NCBI GenBank assembly: GCA_963575745.1
Contig: CAUYUJ010015757.1
Coordinates: forward strand, 250,653-314,652
Reading direction: 5' to 3'
Source of the DNA: Prorocentrum cordatum
Lineage: Eukaryota > Sar > Dinophyceae > Prorocentrales > Prorocentraceae
DNA length: 64,000 nt
Both the position numbers and the translations under genes were made by a program. Positions within the stretch are counted from its first letter, which is position 1; every line of letters starts with the position of its first letter. Below, piece after piece: positions 54,686 through 64,000 of the stretch. The notes beneath the pieces are model-generated. The model searched no databases and had not been told where the DNA came from. It worked only from the letters and a program-made list of their open reading frames with translations.

Positions 54686-56357
54686 CTGGGCGCCGGCGGT
54701 AAACCGTCAAGCTTTCTTACCGCCGGGGGACTCGTAGAGCTTCCTGAAAATATATAGCGTGGGAAGAAAACTCCAAAGAACGACTAGTTTTTCAGCCCAA
54801 GCGATTTCAGACCTCTCAAGATAACGCTAGCAAAAAAACAAACAGTTTCGCAACCCAGTTCGGGTATCAAACCGAGTTCAGACCTCTGAATGCGACAGGC
54901 GGGCGCGTCTGATGTCTGCGAATCCACTGATGTGATTCCCAGCCCTGCAGCCCCCCTACAGCCCGAGTTAAGTGCAGAAAACCGAAAGTATCGACTCGAA
55001 TAATAGAACAGTTTTGCGGACCTCGTTCGAGCAGCAGACCGAGTTCCGAGCTCTGGAATCGACCGAAAAACGCGCCTGATGTGTGCAAATCGATATATTT
55101 GACCCGCAGCACTGTAAACACGAGTTAAGTGCAGAAGACAGAGAGCACTTCTCAAGATCATTCGACAATACAAATGGTTTCGCGAGCCTAGCTCGGGCAA
55201 CAGGCCGAGTTCAGAGCTCTCGGTTCAATAGACGAACGCGACTGATCATTCCCCATCGATGTCCGTGACAATGAGCCCTGTAGCTGCCCTACAGCTCGAG
55301 TTAAGTACAGAAAACCGAGAGCGTCTGTCAAGATGGCTCGAATCATACGAATAGGTTTGCGGGTCTTGCTCGGCAGCAGACCGAGTTCAGACCTCTGGAT
55401 TCAACAGGCGAACGCGCGTGATTCTTCTGAGTGCGATAGGTGTGCTTACCAGCACTCCAGCTGCCCTACAGCTTGAGTTAAGTAGAGAATACCCATAACG
55501 CGTATCAAGTTGCTCGAATAATACGAATAGGTTTCCGGACCTAGCTCGGCTAGCAGACCGAGTTCAGACCTATGAATTCGACAGGCGAACGCGCCTGATG
55601 ATTCTGGGTGCGATAGGCGTGCTTACCAGCACTCTAGCTGCCCTAGAGCTCGAGTTAAGTAGAGAATACCGACAACGCGTATCAAGTTGACTCGAATAAT
55701 ACGAATAGGTTTGCGGACCTAGCTCGGCTAGCAGACCGAGTTCAGACCTCTGGATTCAACAGGCGAACGCGCCTGATGATTCTGAGTGCGATAGGTGTGC
55801 TTACCAGCACTGTAGCTGCCCTACAGCTCGAGTTAAGTAGAAAATACCGACAACGCGTATCAAGATGACTCGAAACGGCCGTTCCCGCCTGCCTGCTTTT
55901 TTGCCTTCAAAGTTACCCGATCGAGCTGAGATCAAGATGGCGAGCGGGAATAAGATCGAATATCATGAGAAAAAATACTAGAGCTCTAACGAATGTTCAA
56001 ATTTCGAGAACAAAATTTTCAACCGACCAAAAGTCAGCAAAAGGTCCGTCGAGATTTTTCTTGCCAACTGGCGCCGGCGGTGAACCGTCAACCTGGTCAC
56101 CGCCGGGAACCTCGTAGAGCTTCTTTCACGCGTAAGAGTGCTCAGAGTCGAAAGAGAGAGCTTCTGGAAGCAGCATTTTTCGAAAAAAAGAAAAATTGAT
56201 TTTTTTTCGCGTCGACATGAAGATGGTTCCGCCAAGTGCTTTGATAGTAAAAGTGCGCCTACAGAGCTCATACTAAGACAGAGAGGCCCTCATAGTCGTT
56301 TACAGGTGCGAAAAATCTGCTTTCTCAAAATGAATTGTCAAATATGTTTCAAAAAAC

Positions 56358-57642
56358 TGGGCGCCGGCGGTAAACCGTCAACCTTTCTTACCGCCGGGGG
56401 ACTCGTAGAGCTTCCTGACAATATATACTGTGGGAAAAAACTCCAAAGAACGACTATTTTTTAAGCCCAAGCGATTTCAGACCTCTCAAGATAACGCTAA
56501 CAAAAAACAAACAGTTTCGCAACCCAGGTCGAGTATCAAACCGAGTTCAGACCTCTGAATGCGACAGGCGGGCGCGTCTGATCTCTGCGAATCCACTCAT
56601 GTGATTCCCAGCCCTGAAGCCCCCCTACAGCCCGTGTTAAGTGCAGAAAACCGACAGTATCGACTCGAATAATATAATAGTTTTGCCAACCTAGTTCGAG
56701 CAGCAGACCGAGTTCCGAGCTCTGGAATCGACCGAAAGACGCGCCTGATGTGTGCAGATCGATATGTATGACCTGCAGCACTGTCGCCCTCCCCCAGCAC
56801 GAGTTGAGTGCAGAAAATTGAGAGCACGTCTCAGGATCATTCGGACAATACGAACAGTTTCGCGAACCTAGCTCGGGAAGCAGGCCGAGTTCAGAGCTCT
56901 CGGTTCAATAGACGAACGCGACGGATGATTCCCCATCGATGTCTGTGACAATGAGCCCTGTAGCTGCCCTACAGCTCGAGTTGAGTACAGAAAACCGAGG
57001 GCGTCTATCAAGATGACTCGAATAATACGAATAGGTTTGCGGACCTAGCTCGGCTAGCAGACCGAGTTCAGACCTCTCGATTCAACAGGCGAACGCGCGT
57101 GATGATTCTGAGTGCGATAGGTGTGCTTACCAGCACTGTAGCTGCCCTAAAGCTCGAGTTAAGTACAAAAAACCGGGAGTGTCTATCAAGATGACTCGAA
57201 TAATACGAATAGGTTTGCGGACCTAGCTCGGCTGGCAGACCGAGTTCAGGCCTCTGGATTCGGCAGGCGAACGCGCGTGATGATTCTGAGCGCGATAGCT
57301 GTACTTACCAGCTCTGTAGCTGCCCTACAGCTCGAGTTAAGTACAAAATACCGACAGCGCGTATCAAGATGACTCGAAACGGTCGTTCCCGCCGGGACGC
57401 TTTTTGGCCTTCAAAGTTACCCGATCGAGCTGAGATCAAGATGGCAAGCGGGAATAAGATCGAATATCATGGGAAAAAATATTAGAGCTCTAACGAATGG
57501 TCAAATTTCGAGAACAAAATTTTCAACCGACCAAAAGTCACCAAAAGGTCCGTCGAGATTTTTCTTGCCAACTAGCTCTCCAGCGCTCCGGAATTACTCT
57601 TAAGCTTCCAGCAATAACTTGCTAAGGGAAGCTCTACGAGTT
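56358..57642 (-). mobile_element. Family A element, complete, nested in B (1,285 bp)
   Basis: Hairpin GTAA/TTAC, several monomers (178-bp steps at 57,015, 57,193 and 57,371), end GCTCTACGAGTT. Excision joins TATGTTTCAAAAAA to ATTCCAAACCCAAAAGTT, which reads through as ordinary B sequence. Confidence 0.84.
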
Positions 57643-57692
57643 ATTCCAAACCCAAAAGTTAACACTTTGTCCTTTCTGGCCGGGTCGACCAA

Positions 57693-58771
57693 CTGGGCGC
57701 CGGCGGTAAACCGTCAACCTTTCTTACCGCCGGGGGACTCGTAGAGCTTCCTGACAGTATATAGTGTGGGAAAAAATCCAGAGAACGACTAGTTTTCATG
57801 ACTCTAACAAAAACACAAACAATTTCGACCCAGTCCGAGTATCAGACCGAGTTCAGACCTCTGAATGCGACAGGCGGACGCGTCTGATGTCTGCGAATCG
57901 ACTTATGTGATTACCAGCCCTGCAGCCCCCCGACAGCCCGAGTTAAGTGCAGAAAACCGAGAGCATCTCTCAGGATGACTCGAATAATACAATAGTTTCG
58001 CGGATCTGTTTCGAACAGCAAACCAAGTTCTGAGCTTTCGAATCGACCAGCGAACGCGTCTGATGTTTGCAAATCGATTTCTATGACCCGCAGCACTGTA
58101 GCTCTCCCCCAGCACGTGCTGAGTGCAGAAAATTAAGAGCACTTTGCACGATGATTTACGAATAGTTTCGCGAACCTAGCTCGGGCAGCAGGCCGAGTCC
58201 AGAGCTCTCGATACAACAGACAAACGCGCCCGATGATTCCCAATCGATTTATGTGGCTATAGGCTCTGTAGCTGCCCTACAGCTCGAGTTAAGTACAGAA
58301 AACCGAGAGCGTCCGTCAAGATGACTTGAATAATACGAATAGGTATGCGGGCCTAGCTCGGGTAGTAGACCGAGTTCAGACCTCTGGATTGCACAGGCGA
58401 ACGCGCCTGATGATTCTGAGTGCGATAGGTGTGCTTACCAGCACTGTAGCTGCCCTACAGCTCGAGTTAAGTTCAAAATACCGACAGTGCGTATCAAGAT
58501 GACTCGAAACGGCCGTTCCCGCCTGCCTGCTTTTTGGCCTTCAAAGTTACCCGATCGAGCTGAGATCAAGATGGCGAGCGGGAATAAGATCGAATATCAT
58601 GGGAAAAAATACTAGAGCTCTAACGAATTGTCAAATTTCGAGAACAAAATTTTCAACCGACCAAAAGTCACCAAAAGGTCCGTCGAGATTTTCGTTGCCA
58701 ACTAGCTCTGGGGCGCGCCGGAATTACTCTTAGCTTCCAGCTATAACTAGCTAAGGGAAGCTCTACGAGTT
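57693..58771 (-). mobile_element. Family A element, complete, nested in B (1,079 bp)
   Basis: Inserted after GGGTCGACCAA. Both ends are intact (CTGGGCGCC.., ..GCTCTACGAGTT). The B host resumes at ATTCCTCTAGCTCATCG with about 21 bp missing. Confidence 0.78.
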
Positions 58772-58887
58772 ATTCCTCTAGCTCATCGATACCGAAGAGC
58801 TCTACGAGGTACTTGCTAAGGGAAGCTCTTCGAGTTACTTGTAAGCGTCCAAAACCCGGATAGCGAAGCCAAGCGCGGAACGCCGCA

Positions 58888-60005
58888 CTGGGCGCCGGCG
58901 GTAAACCGTCAACCTTTCTTACCGCCGGGGGACTCGTAGAGCTTCCTGACATATATAATGTGGAAAAGAATTTCAGAGAACGACTAGTTTTTCAGCCCAA
59001 GCGATTCTAGACCTCTCAAGATGACTCTAACAAAACAAACGAACAGTTTTCCAATCGAGCTCGAGTATGAAACCGAGTTCAGACCTCTGAATGCGACAGG
59101 CGGACGCGTCTGATGTCTGCGGATCGATTCCTGTGATTACCAGCTCTGCAGCCCCCCATACAGCCTGAGTTAAGTGCAGAAAACCGAGAGTATCTCTCAA
59201 GATGACTCGAATAATACAACAGTTTCGCGGATCTCGTTCGAGCAGCAGACCGAGTTCCGAGCTCTCGGTTCGACGAACGGACGCGCCTGATGTCTCGAAA
59301 TCGATTCCTGTGACCAGCAGCACTGTAGCCCTCCCCAGCACGATTTAAGTACAGAAAACCGAGAGCACTTCTCAAGATGACTCGAACAATACCAATAGGT
59401 TCGCGAACCTAGCTCGGGGAGCAGGCCGAGTTCAGAGCTCTTGATTCAACAGACGAACGCGCCTGATAATTCTCAATCGATTTCTGTGATTATCAGCTCT
59501 GTGGCTGCCCTACAGATCGAGTTAAGTACGAAAAACCGAGAGCGTCTGCTACAATGACTCGAATAATACGAATAGGTTTGCGACCCTAGCTCGGCTAGCA
59601 GACCGAGTTCAGACCTCTGGATTCAACAGGCGACCGCGCCTGATCATTCCGAATGCATTAGCTGTGCTGACCAGCTCTGTAGTTGTCCTGAAGCTCGAGT
59701 TATCTTGAGAAAACCGACAGCCCGTATCAAGATGACTCGAAACGGCCGTTCCCGCCCGCCTGCTTTTTGGCCTTCAAAGTTACCCGATCGAGCTGAGATC
59801 AAGATGGCGAGCGGGAATAAGATCGAATATCATGGGAAAAAATACTAGAGCTCTAACGAATGTTCAAATTTCGAGAACAAAATTTTCAACCGACCAAAAG
59901 TCAGCAAAAGGTCCGTCGAGATTTTTCTTGCCAACTAGCTCTCCAGCTTCCCGGAATTACTCTTAAGCTTCCAGCAATAACTTGCTAAGGGAAGCTCTAC
60001 GAGTT
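58888..60005 (-). mobile_element. Family A element, complete (1,118 bp)
   Basis: GTAA/TTAC hairpin after a short module C fragment (58,837-58,887). It ends GAAGCTCTACGAGTT. Internal variants (ATTATCAGCTCTGTGGCTGC, CGAACGGACGCGCCTGATG) are shared with the inverted copy at 46,232-47,350. Confidence 0.85.
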
Positions 60006-60087
60006 ACTAGCTCCCCCGCGCCGGAATTCCTCTATCTCATCGATGCCGATAAGCTCTACGAGGTACTAGCTCTCCAGCGCGCCGGAA
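60006..60087 (-). mobile_element. Family B and family A sense-5' fragments
   Basis: ACTAGCTCCCCCGCGCCGGA through AAGCTCTACGAGGT (B), then ACTAGCTCTCCAGCGCGCCG (A) cut at GGAA. Confidence 0.65.
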
Positions 60088-61219
60088 TGGGCGCCGGCGG
60101 TAAACCGTCAACCTTTGTTACCGCCGGGGGACTCGTAGAGCTTCCTGACAACATATAACGTCGAAGAAAATTGCAGAGAACGAATAGTTTTTCAGCCCAA
60201 CTCGAGTATCAGACCGAGTTCGGACCTCTGAATGCAGCAGACAGAGACGTCTGATGTTTACCCGCCCTGCAGCCCCCCTACAGCCCGAGCTAAGTGCAGA
60301 ACGCCGACAGTAGCTCTGAAGATGACTGGAAGAATACGAACAGTTTCGTGATTCTAGATCGCGCAGCAGACGGAGTTCAGAGCTCTGAATTCAACAGGCG
60401 AACGCGCCTGATTATTCTGAGTGCGATGGGCGTGCTTACCAGCACTGTAGCTGCCCTACAGCTCGATTAAAGTAGGAAATACCGACAACGCGTATCAAGT
60501 TAACTCGAATAATACGAATAGGTTTGCGGACCTAGCTCGGCTAGCAGACCGAGTTCAAACCTATGAATTCAACAGGCGAGCGCGCCTGATTATTCTGAGT
60601 TCGATAGGTGTGCTCACCAGCACTGTAGCTGCTCTACAGCTCGAGTTAAGTAGAAAATACCGACAACGCGTATCAAGTTGATTCGAATAATACGAATAGG
60701 TTTGCGAAGCTAGCTCGGCTAGCAGACCGAGTTCAGACCTGTGAATTGAACAGACGACCGCGCCTGATCATTCTTCGTGCGATAGGCGTGCTTACCAGCA
60801 CTGTAGCTGGCCTACAGCTCGAGTTAAGTAGAAATACCGACAACGCGTATCAAGTTGACGCGAATAATACGGATAGGTTTGCGGACCTAGCTCGGCTAGC
60901 AGACCGAGTTCAGCCCTATGGATTCAACAGGCGAACGCGCCTGATGATTCTGAGTGCGATAGCTGTGCTTACAAGCTCTGTAGCTGCCCTACAGCTCGAG
61001 TTAAGTACAAAATACCGACAGCGCATATCAACATGACTCGAAACGGCCGTTCCCGCCAGAGTGCTTTTTGGCCTTCAAAGTTACCCGATCGAGCTGAGAT
61101 CAAGATGGCGAGCGGGAATAAGATCGAATATCACGGGAAAAAATACTAGAGCTCTAACGAATGGTCAAATTTCGAGAACAAAATTTTCAACCGACCAAAA
61201 GTCAGCAAAAGTCAGCAAA

Positions 61220-62633
61220 CTGGGCGCCGGCGGTAAACCGTCAACCTTTGTTACCGCCGGGGGACTCGTAGAGCTTCCTGACAACAAATAATGTCGGAGA
61301 AAATTGCAGAGAACAAATAGTTTTTCAGCCCAATTCGAGTATCAGACCGAGTCCGGACCTCTGAATGCAGCAGACAGAGGCGTCTGATGTCTCCGAATCG
61401 AGTCCTGTGATTACCCGCCCTGCAGCCCCCCTACAGCCCGAGCTAAGTGCAGAACGCCGACAGTAGCTCTCAAGATGACTGGAAGAATACGAACAGTTTC
61501 GTGATTCTAGATCGCGCAGCAGACCGACTTCAGAGCTCTGGATTCGACAGGCGAACGCGCCTGATTATTCTGGGTGCGATAGGCGTGCTTACCTGTAACT
61601 GCCCTACAGCTCGAGTTAGTAGGAAATACCGACAAGGCGTATCAAGTTGAGTCGAATAATACGAATAGGTGTGCGGGCCTAGCTCGGCTAGCAGACCGAG
61701 TTCAGACCTATGAATTCAACAGGCGAACGCGCCTGAATATTCTGAGTGCGATAGGCGCGCTTACCAGCACTGCAGCTGCCATACAGCTCGAGTTAAGTCG
61801 AAAATACCGACAACGCGTATCAAGTTGACTCGAATAATACGAATAGGTTTGCGGACCTAGCTCAGCTAGCAGACCGAGTTCAGACCTATGGATTCATGAG
61901 GTGAATTCAACGCGCCTGATTATTCTGAGTGTGAAAGGTGTGCTTACCAGCACAATAGCTGGCCTGCAGCTCGAGTTAAGTGGAAATACCGACAACGCAT
62001 ATCAAGTTGACTCGAATAATACGAATAGGTTTGCGGACCTAGCTCGGCTTGCAGACCGAGTTCAGACCTATGGATTCAACAGGCGAGCGCGCCTGATGAT
62101 TCTGCATGCGATGGGTGTGCCCACCAGCACTGTAGCTGCCCTACAGCTCAAGTTAAGTTGAAAATACTGACAACTCGTTCAAGTTGACTCGAATAATACG
62201 AATAGGTTTGCGGACCTAGCTCGGCTAGCAGACCGAGTTCAGACCTCTGGGTTCAACAGGCGAACGCGCCTGATCATTCTGCATGCATTAGCTGTGCTTA
62301 CCAGCTCTGTAGCTGCCCTAGAGCTCGAGTTATGTTCGAAAACCGACAGCGCGTATCAAGATGACTCGAAACGGCCGTTCCCGCCAGAGTGCTTTTTGGC
62401 CTTTAAAGTTACCCGATCGAGCTGAGATCAAGATGGCGAGCGGGAATAAGATCGAATTTCACGGGAAAAAATACTAGAGCTCTAACGAATGTTCAAATTT
62501 TGAGAACAAAATTTTCAACCGAGCAAACGTCGTCAAAAGTTCCGTCGAGATTTTTCTTGCCAACTAGCTCTGGGGCGCGCCGGAATTACTCTTAGCTTCC
62601 AGCTATAACTAGCTAAGGGAAGCTCTACGAGTT
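61220..62633 (-). mobile_element. Family A element, complete, nested (1,414 bp)
   Basis: Longest intact copy, with extra monomers. Excision joins GTCAGCAAA to AGTTCCGTCGAG, exactly the uninterrupted wording GTCAGCAAAAGTTCCG with no duplication. Confidence 0.88.
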
Positions 62634-62684
62634 AGTTCCGTCGAGATTTTTCTTGCCAACTAGCTCTCCAGCGCGCCGGAATTA

Positions 62685-64000
62685 CTGGGCGCCGGCGGTA
62701 AACCGTCAACCTTTATTACCGCCGGGGGACTCGTAGAGCTTCCTGACTCGTAGGGATGTCAAAAAAAATCAAAAGAACGACTAGTTTTTCAGCCCAAGCG
62801 ATTTCAGACCTCTCAAGATGACTCTAACAAAAAAACGAACAACTCCAATAATACAATAGCTTCGCGGACCTAGTTCCAGTAGCAAACCGATTTCCGAGCT
62901 CTGGGTTCGACAGACAGACGCGTCTTATGTCTCAGAATCGATTTCCGTGACCAGCAGTACTGTAGCCCTCCCCAGCACGAGTTAAGTGCGGAATACCGAG
63001 AGCACTTCTCAGAATAACTCGAACAATACGAATTGTTTTGCGAACCTAGCTCGGGCAGCAGACCGAGTCCAGAGCTCTCGATTCCACGCACGGACGCGCC
63101 TGATGGGTCCCAATCGATTTCTGTGACTATGAGCTCTGTAGCTGCCCTAGAGCTCGAGTTAAGTACAGAAAACCGAGAGCGTCTATGGAGATGACCAAAA
63201 TGATACGAATATGTTTGCGGACCTAGCTCGGCTAGCAGAACGAGTTCAGACGTCTAGATTGAACAGGCGAACGCGCCAAATGATTCTGAATGCGATAGGC
63301 GTGCTTACCAGCTCTGTCGCTGTCCTGTAACTCGAGTTAAGTATAGAGAACCGAGAGCATCTATCAAGATGACCCAAATAATACCAATAGGTTTGCAGAC
63401 CTAGCTCGACTAGCAGACCGAGTTCGGACCTCTAGATTCAACAGGCGAACGCGGCTGACGATTCTGAGTGCGATAGGCGTGTTTACGAGCTTTTTTGCTG
63501 CTCTACAGCTCGAGTTAAGCACGAAATACCGACAGCACTCCTCAGGATGACTCGAACAATACGAATAGTTTTGCGAACCTAGTTCGGGCAGCAGGCCAAG
63601 TTCAGTGCTCTCGAGTCAACGAACAAAGGCGTCTGGTGATTTCGAATTGATTTCTGTGAGTACGAGCTCTGTAGCTGTCCTACGGCTCGAGTTGAGTACA
63701 GAAAACCGAGGGCACCTATCAAGATGACCCAAATAATACGAATAGGTTTGCGGACCTAGCTCGGCTAGCAGACCGAGTTCAGACCTCTAGATTTAACAGG
63801 CGAACGCGCCTAATGATTCTGACTGCGATAGGTGTGCTTGCCAGCTCTGTAGCTGTCTTACAGCTCGAGTTAAGACCACAAAACCGAGATTTTCTGTCAA
63901 GATGACTCGAATAATACGAACAGGTTTCCGGACCTAGCTCGGCTCACAGACCGAGTTCAGACCTCTGGGTTCAACAGGCGAACTCGCCTGATCATTCTGC
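62685..64000 (-). mobile_element. Family A element, incomplete at window edge
   Basis: Hairpin CTGGGCGCCGGCGGTAAACC with loop variant CTTTA, ACTCGTAGAGCTTCCTGACT, then at least six monomers to the end of the window. Confidence 0.75.

Larger units (their letters stand above)
56068..58810 (-). mobile_element. Family B element with two nested A elements
   Basis: B pieces at 56,068-56,357, 57,643-57,692 and 58,772-58,810 add to 379 bp, about 20 less than intact B. The shortfall lies at the second rejoin. Confidence 0.75.
54686..58836 (-). mobile_element. Family A element hosting a B element that itself hosts two A elements
   Basis: The hairpin at 54,686 (loop variant CAAGCTTTC, stem intact) and monomers run to TTTTTCTTGCCAA at 56,067. 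The sense-5' end resumes as ACTTGCTAAGGGAAGCTCTT at 58,811. About 45 bp of the expected sequence is missing at the rejoin, so deletion or recombination followed insertion. Confidence 0.7.
34707..64000 (-). repeat. 178-bp satellite monomers carried by family A elements
   Basis: GACTCGAATAATACGAATAG starts recur at exactly 178 bp (e.g. 52,992/53,170; 54,129/54,307; 57,015/57,193/57,371). Conserved landmarks are CTAGCTCGGCTAGCAGACCG, AGGCGAACGCGCCTGAT and CAGCTCGAGTTAAGTA. Each monomer has three short hairpins (CTCGG/CCGAG, CAGGCG/CGCCTG, CTGTAG/CTACAG). 178 is not a multiple of three, so the frames through it are not conserved coding sequence. Confidence 0.9.
60088..64000 (-). mobile_element. 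Family A element hosting further copies, runs off the window
   Basis: The hairpin end starts TGGGCGCC without the usual leading C. Monomers follow from about 60,320 with 177-178-bp steps (60,502, 60,680, 60,857). Interrupted at GTCAGCAAA (61,219), resumed AGTTCCGTCGAG (62,634), and cut again at GGAATTA (62,684). Confidence 0.75.

Noticed and set aside
57015-57371. tRNA-like A box (TAGCTCGGCTAGCAG) and B box (GAGTTCAGACC) in the 178-bp monomer
   Set aside because: The two boxes are almost adjacent, too close for a tRNA, and no cloverleaf folds around them.
52434-62500. Recurrent 60-80-codon plus-strand frames beginning LFGLQSYPIELRSRW and minus-strand frames containing RFSALNSGCRGAAGLVITG
   Set aside because: They recur because the element recurs. 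Frames shift between copies and across 178-bp monomers, so there is no sign of coding constraint.
35222-62750. SINE/LINE-type target-primed insertion as the explanation for the constant 3' end
   Set aside because: It would explain a constant tail, but complete elements also have a constant 5' end with a matching inverted repeat, no 5' truncation gradient and no target duplication. Kept only as an alternative for the type C tails.
34707-64000. CRISPR-like array (regular repeats with spacers)
   Set aside because: Repeats are 178 bp and contiguous, with no unique spacers, and the DNA is eukaryotic.
34707-64000. Centromere
   Set aside because: A 178-bp unit is nucleosome-sized, but the monomers come in short blocks inside mobile elements, not a long homogeneous array. 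No supporting evidence.

Overview
This is a eukaryotic, GC-rich, gene-poor stretch made almost entirely of repeats and mobile DNA. The best lineage clue is a decayed non-LTR retrotransposon on the minus strand (about 30.8-34.7 kb). Its reverse transcriptase has an ADN (not ADD) catalytic motif and an RTGGRESP block, and it ends in an RNase H-like region. From memory of such families this looks dinoflagellate-like. Short interstitial TTTAGGG-type repeats and huge trinucleotide tracts fit that but do not prove it. No rRNA, tRNA, CRISPR or bacterial gene structure was seen.

Layout. 0-20 kb: simple-sequence tracts (CTC, ATC, GAG, GAC, up to 2.4 kb) alternate with small mobile elements. These are a six-copy family with long terminal inverted repeats (about 150-240 bp, introner/MITE-like), a two-copy 172-bp MITE with clean 5-bp target duplications, two foldback elements and a large palindrome split by one of the MITEs. 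One minus-strand open frame (15,101-15,784) looks like a genuine protein fragment. 20-30 kb: several tandem arrays (53-bp, about 205-bp and about 96-bp units) and an old mobile element carrying a pyrimidine tract. 30-35 kb: the LINE. 35-64 kb: a nested pile of one short-element superfamily.

The most interesting system is that pile, with outliers at 19.8, 27.4 and 30 kb. Read on its sense strand (mostly minus), each element starts with (A)ACTCGTAGAGCTTCC (family A) or ACCTCGTAGAGCTC (family B). Near the other end it carries the exact reverse complement of its own start, followed by a 10-bp-stem hairpin and the terminus CGCC(C)AG. Family A hairpins are CCGGCGGTAA/TTACCGCCGG and family B hairpins CCGGCGGTGA/TCACCGCCGG, a compensatory change. 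Elements sit between T and T with no or one-base duplication. Removing individual copies restores the interrupted neighbour to within a base in at least seven places. Family A (about 1.03-1.41 kb) is filled with 178-bp tandem monomers; family B is about 400 bp. Asymmetric inverted repeats, a 3' hairpin, T|T insertion and internal tandem repeats together match what is known of non-autonomous Helentron/Helitron2-type rolling-circle elements (HINE/DINE-like). No Rep/helicase gene lies in the window, so this assignment is inference from structure.
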